A stretch of DNA of 64,000 bases from Siphonodentalium dalli (taxonomy: Eukaryota > Mollusca > Scaphopoda > Gadilida > Siphonodentaliidae), in contig CP136064.1 of the NCBI GenBank assembly GCA_032622095.1, positions 179,834,011 through 179,898,010 of the forward strand, given 5' to 3'. The notes under the pieces are model-generated. The model searched no databases and was not told the origin of the DNA. It worked only from the letters and a program-made list of their open reading frames with translations. The number at the start of each line of letters is the position of its first letter. Within the stretch, counting starts at the first letter, position 1. Of the stretch, positions 46,890-58,990 are shown one piece after another. The position numbers and the translations under genes are program-made.

Positions 46890-47470
46890 ACACAGCCACC
46901 TCAATCCAAAATGACCGACCCCAGAGGGGATCATACATAGGGGACCATGCCATTTCTCGACCCATTGATCGATTTATGTCAATCAAAGAGCGTTCTATTA
47001 TGGCCATCAAGACATCCTAAATATTCACCCCCACCCTGATCCAAAATGGCTGCCATCCAATTGGGTTCAACTAAAGGGGACCCATGCCATTTATCGGCCC
47101 TTCAGTCACCCCTTGTCACACAAATGGTGTTGTAGACACTACTAACTAACACCCCGCACACCCCAACCCGTTGCAAATGGCCGCCGCCATGAGGGGTCCA
47201 CAAAGGGGAGGGTCCAAATAGGTCCCTTGGCCGATTTAGATCAAACACAGGTTGCTTTAGGGTGCCCGCCCCAAGACACCATAAACACACACTCCACACA
47301 CACCTACCCGATCCAAAATGACCAACACCAAGCGGTTCAAATAGAGGACACATGCCATTTCTCGCCCATTGACCGAATTTGGACCCCTCTGGACTGCGGC
47401 CATTTTGTATCGAAGTGGGATGTGTGTTTAAGGCGTATGAAGTATGGGCCACCCTACAACACACTTTGTT
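46890..47470 (+). repeat. About 135-bp degenerate satellite
   Basis: Units marked by CCATGCCATTT at 46947, 47084 and 47350, with ATCCAAAATG(G/A)C, GGGTTCAA and a TCGGCCC/TCGACCC block. Continues at 48630-48860 beyond an insertion. Confidence 0.7.
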
Positions 47471-47799
47471 TAACCTAACCATGGTCCGACTCACTATAAA
47501 TATATACTCCGTCACTTAATCGCCTGTTATTACAAATTAAGAAACAATGCACAATTAAACGAAACTAAGTGTATATCATGTCATAGAACAATTAAAACAT
47601 GAATGAATGTTACTTCCAATGTAGTTAGGGTATATTAAGATGCCAATTCGGATTAGAACCCATTTTCAATTATCCCAAAAACTAGCGCCACATCCATGTG
47701 ACAAAAGGGACGCAATTGCATGGAAATTGACTGTCAGGTAAGGCTTGCAGGAATATACCATTACAAAGAAGCTAGAGGACTATCGTTTTAAACCAGATG
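47471..47799. other. No gene seen
   Basis: AT-rich; nothing recognised. Confidence 0.45.
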
Positions 47800-47955
47800 A
47801 TTTGCACTTAAGTGCAAATGAATTACACTTAAGCACAAATCAAATCACTATTGTACTTTAAAAAAAGTGTAATTATTTGCTCTTAAGTCTAAATGATTTG
47901 CACTTAAGTGCAATTAGTCATTTGATTTGTACTTGATTGCAAATATTTGCACTTA
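47800..47955. repeat. CACTTAAG palindrome cluster
   Basis: GCACTTAAGTGC or close variants at about 47805, 47827, 47890 and 47945, with flanking AATNATTTGC. Less regular than 44772-44853. Confidence 0.75.
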
Positions 47956-48159
47956 AGTCTAAATAAATCGAATATGTGAAAACGGCTCGCCATAATTCTC
48001 ATGTTCTGGTTGCAGTGAATCAATGCCTATTTTATGCAATACATTCTTAATTGCAACGTCGATAATTCCATTTTGCCAAGCCATGTCTTGAAATATATAT
48101 TCCCTCATTTGCTTGTCGATGCACCACTTCCGCGTAGCACGTCCTCCTTGAATCCTAGA

Positions 48160-48528
48160 CCCCTGGGATGGTATTCACCAAGCGAGACTATTTTATAAAC
48201 CAGGTAGTTTATTTGGTAGTGGCTGAACGCAAAGGTATCTTCGCTTTAGCGCCAACGAGACACGCTGTCGATGATGTGATTGATCCAATCTATCAGATTT
48301 GTCACTTGTCAATGGACACCGTCTCACGACTAATTCGTGAACACTCACCGGCCACAATCAGCATGTATAGCGGTATAATTTTGGGGTATAATTGTATGGA
48401 GACTTATGCTGGCTTTTATACATCTGCAGAATGAGTTTTTGAATTATCACAGCGTGAAAATGAAGAGCCAAGAAGACAACGTTTCAGCAGAATTTTAAGG
48501 GACAGATCAAACCCACTTGAACCCAATA
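48160..48528 (+). pseudogene. PIF/Harbinger transposase N-terminal fragment
   Basis: Begins at a CCCTGGGATGGTATTCACCA end, then FINQVVYLVVAERKGIFALAPT..AVDDVIDPIYQICHLS, a stop after TSAE near 48434, then FELSQRENEEPRRQRFSRIL and RDRSNPLEP. The last is the R-D-R-x-N-P-L-E hallmark near the N-terminus of Harbinger transposases. Sequence similarity ends near 48528. The DDE domain and the second terminus are missing. It interrupts the 135-bp satellite. Confidence 0.65.
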
Positions 48529-48629
48529 TTTGCTTCTAACTATAAATTCTATGTCTATGGAGTTATCATTTTTAATTTCCATTCTTTATTCTAAAAGTTG
48601 TGTATTTATGTCAAACAAATGATGTTGTA

Positions 48630-48860
48630 GAATGGCCGCCCCCAATACATTCTTTCCACACACCCCAATCCAAAATGAACGCCCTCTGAATGGGTTCAAA
48701 TAGCACGCCATATACATGTAGGCCTTGATCGATATAGGCCAAACAAAGGCGGCGTCCATTTTGGATCGGGTGGGGTGTGTATAGGGTGAATTTTAGAGTG
48801 GTTTGGGCGACCCTAGCTACAACACACTTTGTTTGAATTAATCGGTCAATGGCTGGAAAA
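48630..48860 (+). repeat. 135-bp satellite, continuation
   Basis: CCAATCCAAAATGA, TGGGTTCAAATAGC, CACGCCATAT and a GATCGATATAGGCC block match the array at 46890-47470, in the same orientation. Confidence 0.65.
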
Positions 48861-49057
48861 TGGCTGTGGCCATGGAGTATTTTTAGAACATATGAAGTGG
48901 GTATATCAAAATCTTGAAGCTCGAATGAGCCATGTCCGTTTTAAAACAAATTAGTTTAAATAGCATGAATGTAGTTTTACATGTAGGGTGTTATTCCATG
49001 AGAACGGAGTTTGTATCACTTACTTCTAAACTTAAAAGTTTATAATGTTTTACCAAT

Positions 49058-49379
49058 TTAAAGGTACTAAATCCGATCAGACGCTCCTAAATTACTATTT
49101 CTTTGGCTTCGGGTGTAAAACATATTTGATTCGAGTCAAGGAACCCACCCATCAAAGCTCAGAGTGATAACTCTTGGATATCCATCTTCATCCGCACCTT
49201 CGTCCGTTCGACCACGTACTTCTGGTCCACAAACAATAGAAATAGCAAACTTCAAACATCGATATCTAATCACTCTGAGCTTTGATGGGTGGGTTCATCG
49301 ACTCGAATCAAATATTTTTTAGCCCCAAAGCCAAAGAAATAGTAATTTATGAGCGTCTGATCGGATTGAGTACCTTTAA
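49058..49379. mobile_element. 322-bp TTAA-flanked palindromic MITE
   Basis: The ends TTAAAGGTACTAAATCCGAT and the inverse TTAAAGGTACTCAATCCGAT start arms of about 110 bp (TCAGACGCTC, AATTACTATTTCTTTGGC, TTTGATTCGAGTC, ACCCACCCATCAAAGCTCAG). TTAA lies at 49058-49061 and 49376-49379. The loop is about 100 bp. A half copy is at 39040-39150. Confidence 0.85.
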
Positions 49380-49779
49380 TATTAATGTGTCTAACTGAAG
49401 TGCAATTGTGTGGTACTAAAATTAGATCAGAAATATACATTACCCCATTTTATTTATGGCTTATTGTTTCAACCACTATATGGTATATCGTAGTGTCACA
49501 ACACATTCAGTTTCGATGGCACATGAGGATCACCAAAATGTTATCTTCATTATGACATAACGCATGGGGGGGCGCCGGATTGTCCGAAGGTTACCAGCCC
49601 CTTCAAGAGAGGGGCGGGGGGAGTTATACAGGATTAGCCATTGCAGATTGCAACCCTCCCCGATGGGGGGCTTTAACTATCTCCAACCCCTATACCCCAA
49701 AACCCATCTGGTACCACCCTTGACATATAACGAATTGAATTTTGTTCTCATAATTCGATTTTCACAACTATAATTAATG
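49380..49779. other. No gene; G runs
   Basis: GGGGGGCG and other G/C runs near 49566-49670; short ORF only. Confidence 0.4.
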
Positions 49780-50058
49780 GGGAATTTGTTGTTGTCACAC
49801 CATAAGTCGCACATTTGCCTACTTTTTATCAAAATATTGGACTGAAACGACCATCAGTTGGATATTAGGGAGTGTCAGATTGGAAATTTACATCAGGTGG
49901 AAAGGTTTAGATTACTAGGATGTTGCTGTTTTCAAGTTCATATTAAATTCTTTTCTCCATCCGCATTGATCAAACATTGGTCCTGGTCCCCTGATGGACA
50001 TTTCAAGATGGACCCCCCCCCCCCCCATCCAACACGGAGACCCTCTAGCCACACCCAT
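49780..50058 (-). mobile_element. hAT-type relic, one end near 50058
   Basis: GGGGAATTTGTTGTT, CCATCAGTTGGA and GGACTGAAACGACC match the relic at 10991-11643. The end GGAGACCCTCTAGCCACACCC follows a 13-base C run (49992-50028 region). The other end was not found. Confidence 0.55.
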
Positions 50059-50162
50059 ACACATTCCCTCATGATGGTTAAGATGTCCGATCGTTGGCAC
50101 CACATTAGTTTCTATAATGTTGGACCCATTTCGAATGGACGGACATATTTACATTCAATATA

Positions 50163-50595
50163 CTACATATAAGTTTTGGTTGAAAATTGCTCACTTGCAA
50201 TTGTTTCTGGCTGGTTGTCGTCATACTCACTGGTCATCTCCAGAAACTCTTCAGGTAAAAAATCAAGAATTCTAGCGGTGTCATCGATAATAACGCCTAT
50301 TTGGAGGTCAACCTCCTGTTCCACCTGGTCCGTGGTCTGTTTTTCTTTCTTTGCCTTAATCTTCATCCGCTTCCACAGCACTTTCAAATCTTTTTTATTG
50401 GTCTTTTGGTTCTATTTGGAAATTTCCCTGCAATTTCCAAAGAAATTTCTTTCCAGACATAATTTTTCCAGCGCTGGTGGATGGTGCCGGTATCTTTATT
50501 CTCTAGGATTTTTATGCTTCTCTGCACAATGCCCAAACAGTGTTTCGTTCGTCGGCTGTGTATTTAGCACCCCTTCCTTTCCCTAGGTTACTCAT
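50163..50595 (-). pseudogene. Harbinger-associated Myb/SANT-like protein, frameshifted
   Basis: ATG at 50595 (minus): MSNLGKGRGAKYTADERNTV, then a stop near 50512. The frame shifts to IKILENKDTGTIHQRWKNYV and WKEISLEIAGKFPNRTK, then shifts again near 50392 to LKVLWKRMKIKAKKEK, with an acidic tail (ILDFLPEEFLEM) to a stop at 50163. Spaced Trp residues and a W-K-x-L-K-x-K-A-K end fit the Myb/SANT-like (NAIF1-like) DNA-binding fold. This is the second protein of PIF/Harbinger transposons and helps carry the transposase to the element ends. A sibling lies at 58785. Two frameshifts make it inactive. Confidence 0.65.
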
Positions 50596-51085
50596 GATTG
50601 AAAGGAACCAAAACGTGTACTGTTACGCGCAGCATATATTATGTGAACGGTGGTCAATCTATGATTGCCGCCAATCACCTTGATTGGATAATCCTATTCC
50701 GCGCGGCGATGTCTTCACATCGATGTCCACCGATAGCTTCGCATTGAGCCTCGCCTCGTAAAACTACCTGGACTATATTATAAACCCAGCCGGTGAATAG
50801 CACCACCCCTGGGGTCAACACTGGGGTGCTATTCACCGGCTGGGTTTATAATATAGTCCAGGTAGTTTTACGAGGCGACGCTCAATGCGAAGCTATCGGT
50901 GGACATATCGATGGGAAGACATCGCCGCGCCATATAGGATTATCCAATCAAGGTGATTGGCGTCAATCATAGATTGACCACCGGTCACATAAACATGCTG
51001 CGTGTAACAGTACACGTTTGTACACATTTCAACAATGAGCAACCGAGAAAAAGGACGTGGTGCAAAATATACCACCGACGACATG
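50548..51085. mobile_element. Harbinger termini joined head to head, 265-bp palindrome arms
   Basis: Arms 50548-50812 and 50821-51085 mirror each other around an apex of two facing end sequences (GGTGAATAGCACC and GGTGCTATTCACC). Each arm runs from the terminus through a leader to a Myb start codon (MSNLGKGRGAKY on minus; MSNREKGRGAKY on plus at 51035). The left arm goes on into the Myb pseudogene; the right diverges after about 51081. Sequence between arms and starts is only modestly diverged. Confidence 0.8.
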
Positions 51086-51999
51086 AGGGGATCTACAAAA
51101 AAATCCGTATATAGGGCCGGGGTGGGTGGGTCATCCAGAGGCCGAAACAATCGTGCTTGTAATTTTGTTTTCCAAAATGGGGTTTTTTCAAACAATTTAC
51201 AAGTACTGACCATGTAATGTTGTTTGTAAGCATGTTAGTATCATGTTTGTTGGCATATGGCTATATACACAGCTATAGTGACTATTTAGCCTCAGATTTA
51301 GCAACATTCTGGATTTCACAGGATCCCGTCCCACTTCTCAGTGGAAAACCGTAATTTAGTAAAAAAAATTAATGTATTACCCAGTTGTATTACCCGAATA
51401 ATAGTTATAAAATAAAAAGAACTGTATCACAAATACTACATGGTGAATACTCAATGATGACTAGATATCATTGACCCGATTGTTGCATAACATGAAATTG
51501 AAAAGGGTATCTCATAAATTTCTAATGTCTGAAATACTGTCTTGTTCTGGCATGCAATCAAATTCATTCCTTCTGGTTATTTCTCATCTTTTTAATGATT
51601 GCAATGCAAGTAATGTTAATTTGCAGCACTTATCCAAATAAAACTGAATTGGTTATGATGAATGGCCGTTACTGTTTATTGTTCAGACAATCCCAACTGA
51701 AGGTGACGCTATTCTCCTTGAATTTACGAACTTCATCTTGAAGCTTATATAATTAAATACTGCTCAACAAGACTAAACTACAATACTAATTGTATACTGT
51801 TATCGCTTACAAATATATGAACTGAAATAATGTGATGCATTCAGATGCTTTGAGAAATGACATTCCTCAATGTCTTCAAAGTTCAAACTAAAATCAAGAA
51901 TAAAATCTGACTGAGACTATACTGCAGACTCTAGTGCACAAATATACATACAAATGGTTGAGTTATAATAATGCAAAATGTGTTTACGGGTGGAACCAA
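51086..51999. other. No gene seen
   Basis: Nothing recognised. Confidence 0.4.
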
Positions 52000-52340
52000 G
52001 TTTGTAGCTCTGGTATGCATCGACAGGCAAAACCTGTGATATGCAGTAATATCTGCATACATCCTTCCCGTATCATTCAGGTCTATCACCATACCAAACC
52101 ACTTCAAAATTCGACAACCGACACTTCAACTTATATGGCAAAAACTTTGTACGGATTGAATTTCATAAACAGGGCCCATGGATAACTCTGGTAGGCATTT
52201 GTACTCACAATCCGTGATATTATGCATATTCGTTCCCCATTTCTGGTCCGTCACATGTCATAGAACATCAAAATATGACAACCGATCGACTCTTGAGTTA
52301 TGATGCAAAATGTTTGTACGGACGGACGCACGGACGGCTC
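52000..52340 (+). repeat. Imperfect direct repeat ending in CGGACGGACG
   Basis: CTCTGGTA(T/G)GCAT and later ACAACCGA(C/T)C..CTT..GTTATG(A/G).GCAAAA...TTTGTACGGA recur about 180 bp apart. The end GGACGGACGCACGGACGG resembles the 3' end of common invertebrate interspersed repeats. Confidence 0.55.
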
Positions 52341-53225
52341 GAGACGTCAACTATATTAGTGCAGCGGCCAAATCGAAAAAGAGCTCTAGTTTTCGAGATA
52401 CCCCTACCCACGGTAGAACAAGTTAAAACTAACTTTATTTAAAGGAGAAATATATACTCTTTACGAAAATGGTAGTGAAAGATAACGGAATTGGTGGTGG
52501 CTATTCTCAAATTGACGATGAACGATACCCACCAGTGACTTTTCCCAGAAATTAACGATATTGGTAAAGTGAGCCCTGCGGCTATGTCCTAAGTTATTTA
52601 CCCACATTGTTGGTGTTAAAATGACTACAGCATACCATGTTTGTACCTGATATGCAAGAAGTGTTGGTTAATTTGGATTTTCGTGCCATTTGGAGCCGAA
52701 ACATTTATTTTTTATTGAAAAATCACTCTTTTTCAAAAACATTATATTTTTCGAACATTATCATTCAACGTATATTGCAATAATATTGAAATATTTAGGT
52801 CATATGGTGTAGTAGTTATCTAACAAGCATATGAAGGAAGAAGTTAACAAAAATTTTGAACGGTTTGCGAGATATTGGATTTTAGCTACCCCTCCCCCAA
52901 ACACGTTTTTGGTCGAAAAAAAATACATATTTTTGATAATGTCATTACAAACATTTTTGAATTGATCTGAATGGGACCCAATATGAATATTGTACTGAAA
53001 GTGTTGTCCAGAGATGCCGTTTAATCGATTACAGATGTGTTCAGGCTTTCAGACCCCCAGTTACAACAACAACAATTATTTTATTGATAAAAGTTAATTT
53101 TGCATGCATTAACATCGATGTTAAGTACTAAAACCTTTGTTATAAACAATACGTGAACAACTATATAACATATGGCTCAGTAGTTATCAGGACAACACAA
53201 GTAGAAAGAATTTGACAGAAATTGA

Positions 53226-53830
53226 AAAATAACGGAATAGGTGGTGGCTATTGTCAAATCGACGATGAGCGATACCCTCCAGTGACTTTTTCCAGAAATT
53301 AACGATTTTGGTAAAGCGAGCCCTGTGGCTATGTCCTAGCCTATTTGCCCATATTGTTGGGGTTAAAATTACTACATCATACCATACTTCTACCTGATAT
53401 GAAAAAAGTGTTGGTTAATTTAGATTTTCCTGCCATTTGGAGCCAAAATGTTTATTTTTTTGCTGAAAAATCGCACTTTTTCACAAAAATATTATTTTTC
53501 GAACATTATCATTCAAATGGATATTGTTATAATGCCCAAATATTTAATTCTTATGGTGACGCAGATATCTGCCAAGCATGTGCAGAAAGAAGTTAACAGA
53601 AATTTAGAACAATTTGCGAAATAATGGATTTTAGCTACACCTCCCCCAAACACGTTTTTGGTCGAAAAATTACATATATTGTTCAGAACTTTACCAAATT
53701 TCCCAATTGATCATACTGGGACCCAACATAATTCTTTTGCTGAAAATTGAGCCCGGGGGCATTGCTTAAGTGATTAAAGACGTGTTCAGGCTTCCAGACC
53801 CCAAATTACAACAACAACGCATTTTATTTG
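53226..53830 (+). repeat. Second, diverged direct copy of the arm
   Basis: Repeats 52480-53060 in the same orientation (AATAACGGAAT.GGTGGTGGC, GTGACTTTT.CCAGAAATTAACGAT, CACGTTTTTGGTCGAAAA, GTGTTCAGGCTTCCAGACCC) with about 15-20 percent differences by eye. It joins the first arm at GACAGAAATTG. Confidence 0.8.
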
Positions 53831-53954
53831 CTATATTACATACAATAAGTGTCGCATATCAATCAACCAATTAATAGTTTATTCTAAAAAAACCGATAAT
53901 GGTATACAGAGATTACAATAATTGGACAGCTGGAGAACCCAGCATGTCCGACGT

Positions 53955-54245
53955 ATAGATGCACAAGTACTCCATTCGCGTTTAAGATTGAAATGCAGTA
54001 GTTTGAACTATGGCCAATTGAGTAATCACATTAAAACGTCCCCTCTCTGTCATTGTGGCAAATAGAAAAAGCATATCATTCCTTTTTGGAATACAGTGGT
54101 CCTAAGACTGAACTTCTATGCGCCATACTGAATGTAATTTTATCAGAAATACTCTTTTTATGTACAGCAACTCAGTCAGCGCGAAAATATTAAAATAGTT
54201 GACGGGGTTCAAACATTTATCTCGAAAACAAAGCGATTTCCATAA
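53955..54245 (+). pseudogene. LINE reverse transcriptase tail fragment
   Basis: HSRLRLKCSSLNYGQLSNHI, then PLCHCGK and a stop, later VDGVQTFISKTKRFP. It aligns with the tail of the LINE at 1-789 (RLRLNCSA, FCLCGE, GVQTYIMRTKRFP). Several stops and frame breaks. It lies between the second arm copy and the array of the composite element. Confidence 0.75.
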
Positions 54246-54489
54246 TGCTGTCATTTGTTAAAACTTCGTGAAAAGCATTGAAACCCTGCTGAGCGCGAAA
54301 TTTACCACATCCAGATCGTCTGCAATCTCACGGTGACGGGCGTATCAATGACGAAAACAACATTATCTGTGTAGCATTGCGTCCAATCAGCTCCAACGAA
54401 ACTATGTGTATATCATTGTATCCAATCAGTTCCAACTGGATTACATCCTAATTTTCCCCATACAATCTCCCTCCCAGATAAATTGTTTA

Positions 54490-57110
54490 CCTCCGGATAG
54501 AACTACCACATACTTATATATCGCATAGTTTCGGCCACAATATATGTTGATATTGAATTCATAATCCCTTCAGTACATGATGTGTTCAAGACCTCAAATG
54601 GGGTAGGGGTACATACAACAGTGAACATTTGCCAACCGCTTGTTGTGGAGTGCCACATGATGCAGACTTTCGGGAACCAACACATATGTATATTCTGATA
54701 AAAACTAACCTTTGGTCAAGCCCTCAATTAATATTGGGGTCATATCATTTCACCATGTGGTGTCTTCCAAGACTTCAAATAAAGTAGGGGTCCTCAAAAT
54801 TTTGCCTTTCTTATTTTCCAGTCACTTTTCGTTAAGTGCTCATTCTTTCAGAACCCAAATCCATCTATTGACATTGTTTACGTCCTTGTACAATTAACTC
54901 GCCATTGTCCATAACGCAGTCAATGATTATATCGTTCCAATCCGTGATGTGTTCTAGTCTTCAAATTGGGAAGGGTGTAATACAAACATTGAAAAATCGC
55001 ATTATTTATTTTTCAGTCGCTTTTTGTAAAGTGTCCCTGACTGTCGGGTATTAACCCATCTATAACAATTGTGTATTTCTTTATAGAATAATCATTTGTC
55101 CACATCGTCGTTTGACCATGAGGGCACATCCATTCAGTTCGTGGTAGGTTCAATGGTTTACATGGGGTAGGGGTCCCTTAAAATTCGCCTTCATCGTTTG
55201 CCATCTGCTTTGTGTAAGGTGCCACGGTGTTCTCGCGAACGGCGGGCTCGCGAGACCATTGCCATTCGGCCACAATCTCGGGTAATATGGACAGCTTATA
55301 CCTTGAGCTAGTGTTGTGTTCAAGACTTCAGATAGGGATGGAGTCCCCTGAGAGTAAAATTTAGCCCGTTCATTTGCTGACCATTTGTTGTAAAGTGCCA
55401 TAGGCTATCGGGAACCATCTCATCCATAACATATTCGTATTGCCAGATAATAATCCCATTTGTCCATAACATCAGTTAACATTGAGAGCATATCATTTTG
55501 TTAAGACTTCAAGTTGGATAGTGGGGTCCTCAAGATATAGAAAATTCGCCTTCTTGTTTGTCAGCCGCTTTTTGTAAAGTGTTCCGGGATTTCGAGGGAA
55601 CCAAATCACCCATGTATCAATTAATAATTCCATGACAGCAATACCTTTCGATCACACACTCAGCTAAGTATGAGAGAATATAACTTCAGTTCATGCTCTG
55701 ATCAAGATATTAAATGGGTTAATGGGGTCCCCCAAAACAGTGAGTATTCGCCTTTCTCTTTCATCAACAACTTTTTGTAAAGTGACCCAGACATTCAAGA
55801 CCCTGGTATACTATACTCTTTATATAGCGTCCATTTCTCTACACACGCAGTTAATAATGGGAGCACATCCTTTCGGTTCATTGTGTGTCCCAAGACTGCA
55901 AATGGGGTAGTGTGGCCTAACACATTACATTTCGTATTTGCCAGCCGCCTTTTGTAAAGTGTTCCAGGATTTCAAGAACAAAACCACCCATACAAATTGT
56001 AAACAATACATGAGAGCATATAGATTCGGTTCAGTGTGTGCTAAAGAGTTTATAAGGGTTATGGGTACCAAAAACAGTGAGATTTCGCCTTCTCTTTGCT
56101 AGTCACTTTTTGTAAAGTGCCCCAGACATTGGGAAGCCAGCCAACCCACCCATCGTGCAATGCAGAGGTATATTTCCTGAATTACATACCATTTGTCCAC
56201 ACCCCAGTTAATATTGAGAACATGTCCATCCATTAGTGTGTTTAAGACTTTAAATGGGGTAGGGTGCTCAAAGAAAATATTCAGCTTTGGTTTTTGCCAG
56301 CCGCCTTTTGTAAAGTACCCTAGGATTTTGTGAACCAAACTACCCATATAACATGTATATTCCCCTGATAGCACTACCTTTCGTTCACACTGTGATTTAA
56401 TAATAAAAGCATGAATATTCGGCGCATGGTGTGTTCAAGAGTTTAAAAGGGCATATAAAGGGGTCCCACAAAACAAAAAATATTCGCCTTTGGAGTTTGC
56501 CATCCGAATTTCGTAAAGTGCTAAAAGCTTTCGGGATCCAACCAACCCATCCATCAACACCATGTATGCGCCCCGATATTACTATTTTTGCCCACATCCT
56601 CAGTTAATATTTACAGTAATCATTTCAGTTCGTGAGTTGTTCAACTTTAACACTTCAATTGTGTAGGGGGGGGGGGCTAAAACAGCAAATTCGTCTTTCT
56701 TATTTATCAGCCACTTTGTGTAAAGCGACACATGCACAACACATCCATACAAATTATGTATTCTCTGATAGAACTACATTCCCGTCACACTCTCGGTTAA
56801 TATAGAGAATTAGAGATCATATAGCTTAATTTCGTATTGCGTTGAAGTCTTTAAATTGGGTAGAGTGTTCTTGAAAAATATAGCAAATTCGCCCTTCATA
56901 TTTGCCAAGCAAAGTGCCACACTGTTTCGAGAACAAACCCATCCATAAACATTGTATATTTCCTAATGTAATTGTCCTTTATAATTACATGATTCTTAAT
57001 ACTGAGATCATATTTTGTTCAGTTCGTGGTGTGTTCAGGACGTCTAATAGGGCGGGGGAGCAAAATGATTTTGTTCTGTATGATTATGTTAGTCTATATT
57101 ATGTGTCGTT
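54490..57110 (+). repeat. About 188-bp satellite, 14 diverged units
   Basis: Two markers recur: a TTCAAATGGGGTAGGGGTCC-like block (near 54593, 54774, 54960, 55152, 55330, 55510, 55711, 55898, 56053, 56250, 56443, 56657, 56851 and 57043) and TTTTTGTAAAGTG(C/T)CC about 60-70 bp later. Spacing is 155-214 bp, averaging about 188. Units also share AACCCATCCAT, TTGTCCACA and CAGTTAATA. All units have the same orientation. Strong divergence indicates age. Confidence 0.85.
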
Positions 57111-58195
57111 TAGAACAAATACTTCAGTTGCTCCAAGTCGATATGTGTTAATATAAAATTACATGTCATAAATAAAATATTGTTTGTTGTTGTTGTAACT
57201 GGGGGTTTAATTGGAAACATGAGGTCATCTAAAACCAGGCTCGCGGTGTCTACGGATCAGGTTTTCATCACACGAATAATGATTAGATGCTCATTAGAAT
57301 AATTTAGAAAGGTCTGTCTTGTTATCATAAATATGTAGTTTTTCTACCAAATCGCGTCCGGGGGAGCGGTACCTATTACCTAATTCCAATATCTTGAAAA
57401 CCGTTGACAATTTCTGTCAAATTCTTTCTATTTGTGATGTCCAGATAACTACTGAGCCATATGAATTATATATTTGGTCACGTATTGTTTATAACAAAGG
57501 TTTTAGTACTTAACATCGATGTTAATGCATGCAAAATTAACTGTTATCAATAAAAATAATTGTTGTTGTTGTAAATGGGGGTCTGAAAGCCTGAACACAT
57601 CTGTAATCGATTAAACGGCATCTCTGGACAACACTTTCAGTACAAGATTCATATTGGGTCCCATTCAGATCAATTAGAAAATGTTTGTAATGTCATTATC
57701 AAAAATATGTATTTTTTTCGACTAAAAACGTGTTTGGGGGAGGGGTAGCTAAAATCCAATATTTCGCAAACCGTTCAAAATTTTTGTTAACTTCTTTCTT
57801 CATATAATTTTTTTGAAAAAGAGCGATTTTTCAACAAAAAATAAATGTTTCGGCTCCAAATGGCACGAAAATCAAAATTAACCAACACTTCTTGCATATC
57901 ACGTACATATATATGGTATGCTGAAGTCATTTTAATGCCTACAATGTGGGCTAATAACTTAGGACATAGCCGCAGGGCTCACTTTACCAAAATCGTTAAT
58001 TTCTGGGAAAAGTCACTGTTGGGTATCGTTCATCGTCGATTTGAGAATAGCCACCACCAATTCCGTTATTTTTCACTATCATTTTCGTCTACAGTATATA
58101 TTTCTCCTTCAAAAAAAGTTGGTTTTAACTTGTTCTACCGTGGGTAGGGGTACCCGACCACTTTTGGCGTTTGGCCGCTGTACTATATACCCGCC

Positions 58196-58784
58196 GACTA
58201 ATATCGGGGGTATAATAACCATATATATATGTGTGTATACCAAACCAAAACAATTCCCCTCCTCACCCACCCCGGTGGATAAGACTAAAGAGTTCTTTGA
58301 TCATGCACAAATAATTGTAGAACCCCTGACCTGTTTACCACTATTTACACTGGCCAGTGTTCTCTGTCAGACTAAACACGCTCGATATATTAAGGCTATA
58401 ATGCGGTCTAGGGCAATTTGTGACATACAGTGTACCTACACAATGCTTTATTATTGTTGTTAGATACTGGAAACACCAGGAAACACCTGGAAATACAGTT
58501 TATTTTTCGTTTTTCTGACCTGTGCTTTACCGATTAAGGATGTCATTGCTTGAGTCTTAATTTTACACACTTTGCACCAAAAAAGGATAGTGGAATGGGA
58601 TTGAAAGGCAGTTAACACAGTTATTGAAGAACGGCTAAAAAACTCTGAAATGTTTATAAAAACATGAGAAAGGGGGTGGGTCCCTAACATTTGGAGGAAC
58701 AAATTTGCATAAATGGGGTGGTGGGGTCTGAAAAAACCTTTTTGGGCCCTATATGTGCAATTGTTTTCTAGACCCCCCCCCCCC
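58196..58784. other. No gene; C run at 58772-58784
   Basis: ORF 58041-58463 overlaps the arm and lacks a recognisable domain. A 13-base C run abuts the Myb fragment. Confidence 0.45.
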
Positions 58785-58990
58785 CACCACTGCCGACGAG
58801 CGTAACACTTTTTTGGGCATTGTGGAGAGAAGAATCAAAATATTAAAGAACAAAGAAACCGGCACCATTCACCAGCGCCGGAAAAATGATGCATGGAAAG
58901 AAATTTCTTTGGAAATAGCAGGGAAATATCCAAACAGAACCAAAAACACAAACAAAATTCTTCTGAGACGTTATCTTCTTGGCTCTTCAT
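58785..58990 (+). pseudogene. Harbinger-associated Myb/SANT fragment
   Basis: ADERNTF, VERRIKILKNKETGTIHQRR, KNDAWKEISLEIAGKYPNRT, clearly the sibling of the minus-strand pseudogene at 50163-50595. It lacks the N-terminal start and the C-terminal W-K-x-L helix and jumps after about 58970 directly into antisense transposase sequence. Confidence 0.7.

Larger units (their letters stand above)
52361..58195. mobile_element. 5.8-kb composite: inverted arms flanking a 188-bp array
   Basis: The left arm 52361-53226 and the right arm 57410-58195 (reversed) are highly similar, apart from about 90 bases near 52740-52830 missing from the right. They share GCAGCGGCCAAA, CCCACGGTAGAACAAGTTAA, GCCATTTGGAGCCGAAACAT and CAGACCCCCA.TTACAACAAC. 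Between them lie a diverged direct copy of the arm, a LINE fragment and a tandem array. Long TIRs with internal tandem repeats are known in foldback-type and some Helitron-related elements. No transposase or Rep/helicase is encoded here, so class is unresolved. Confidence 0.75.
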
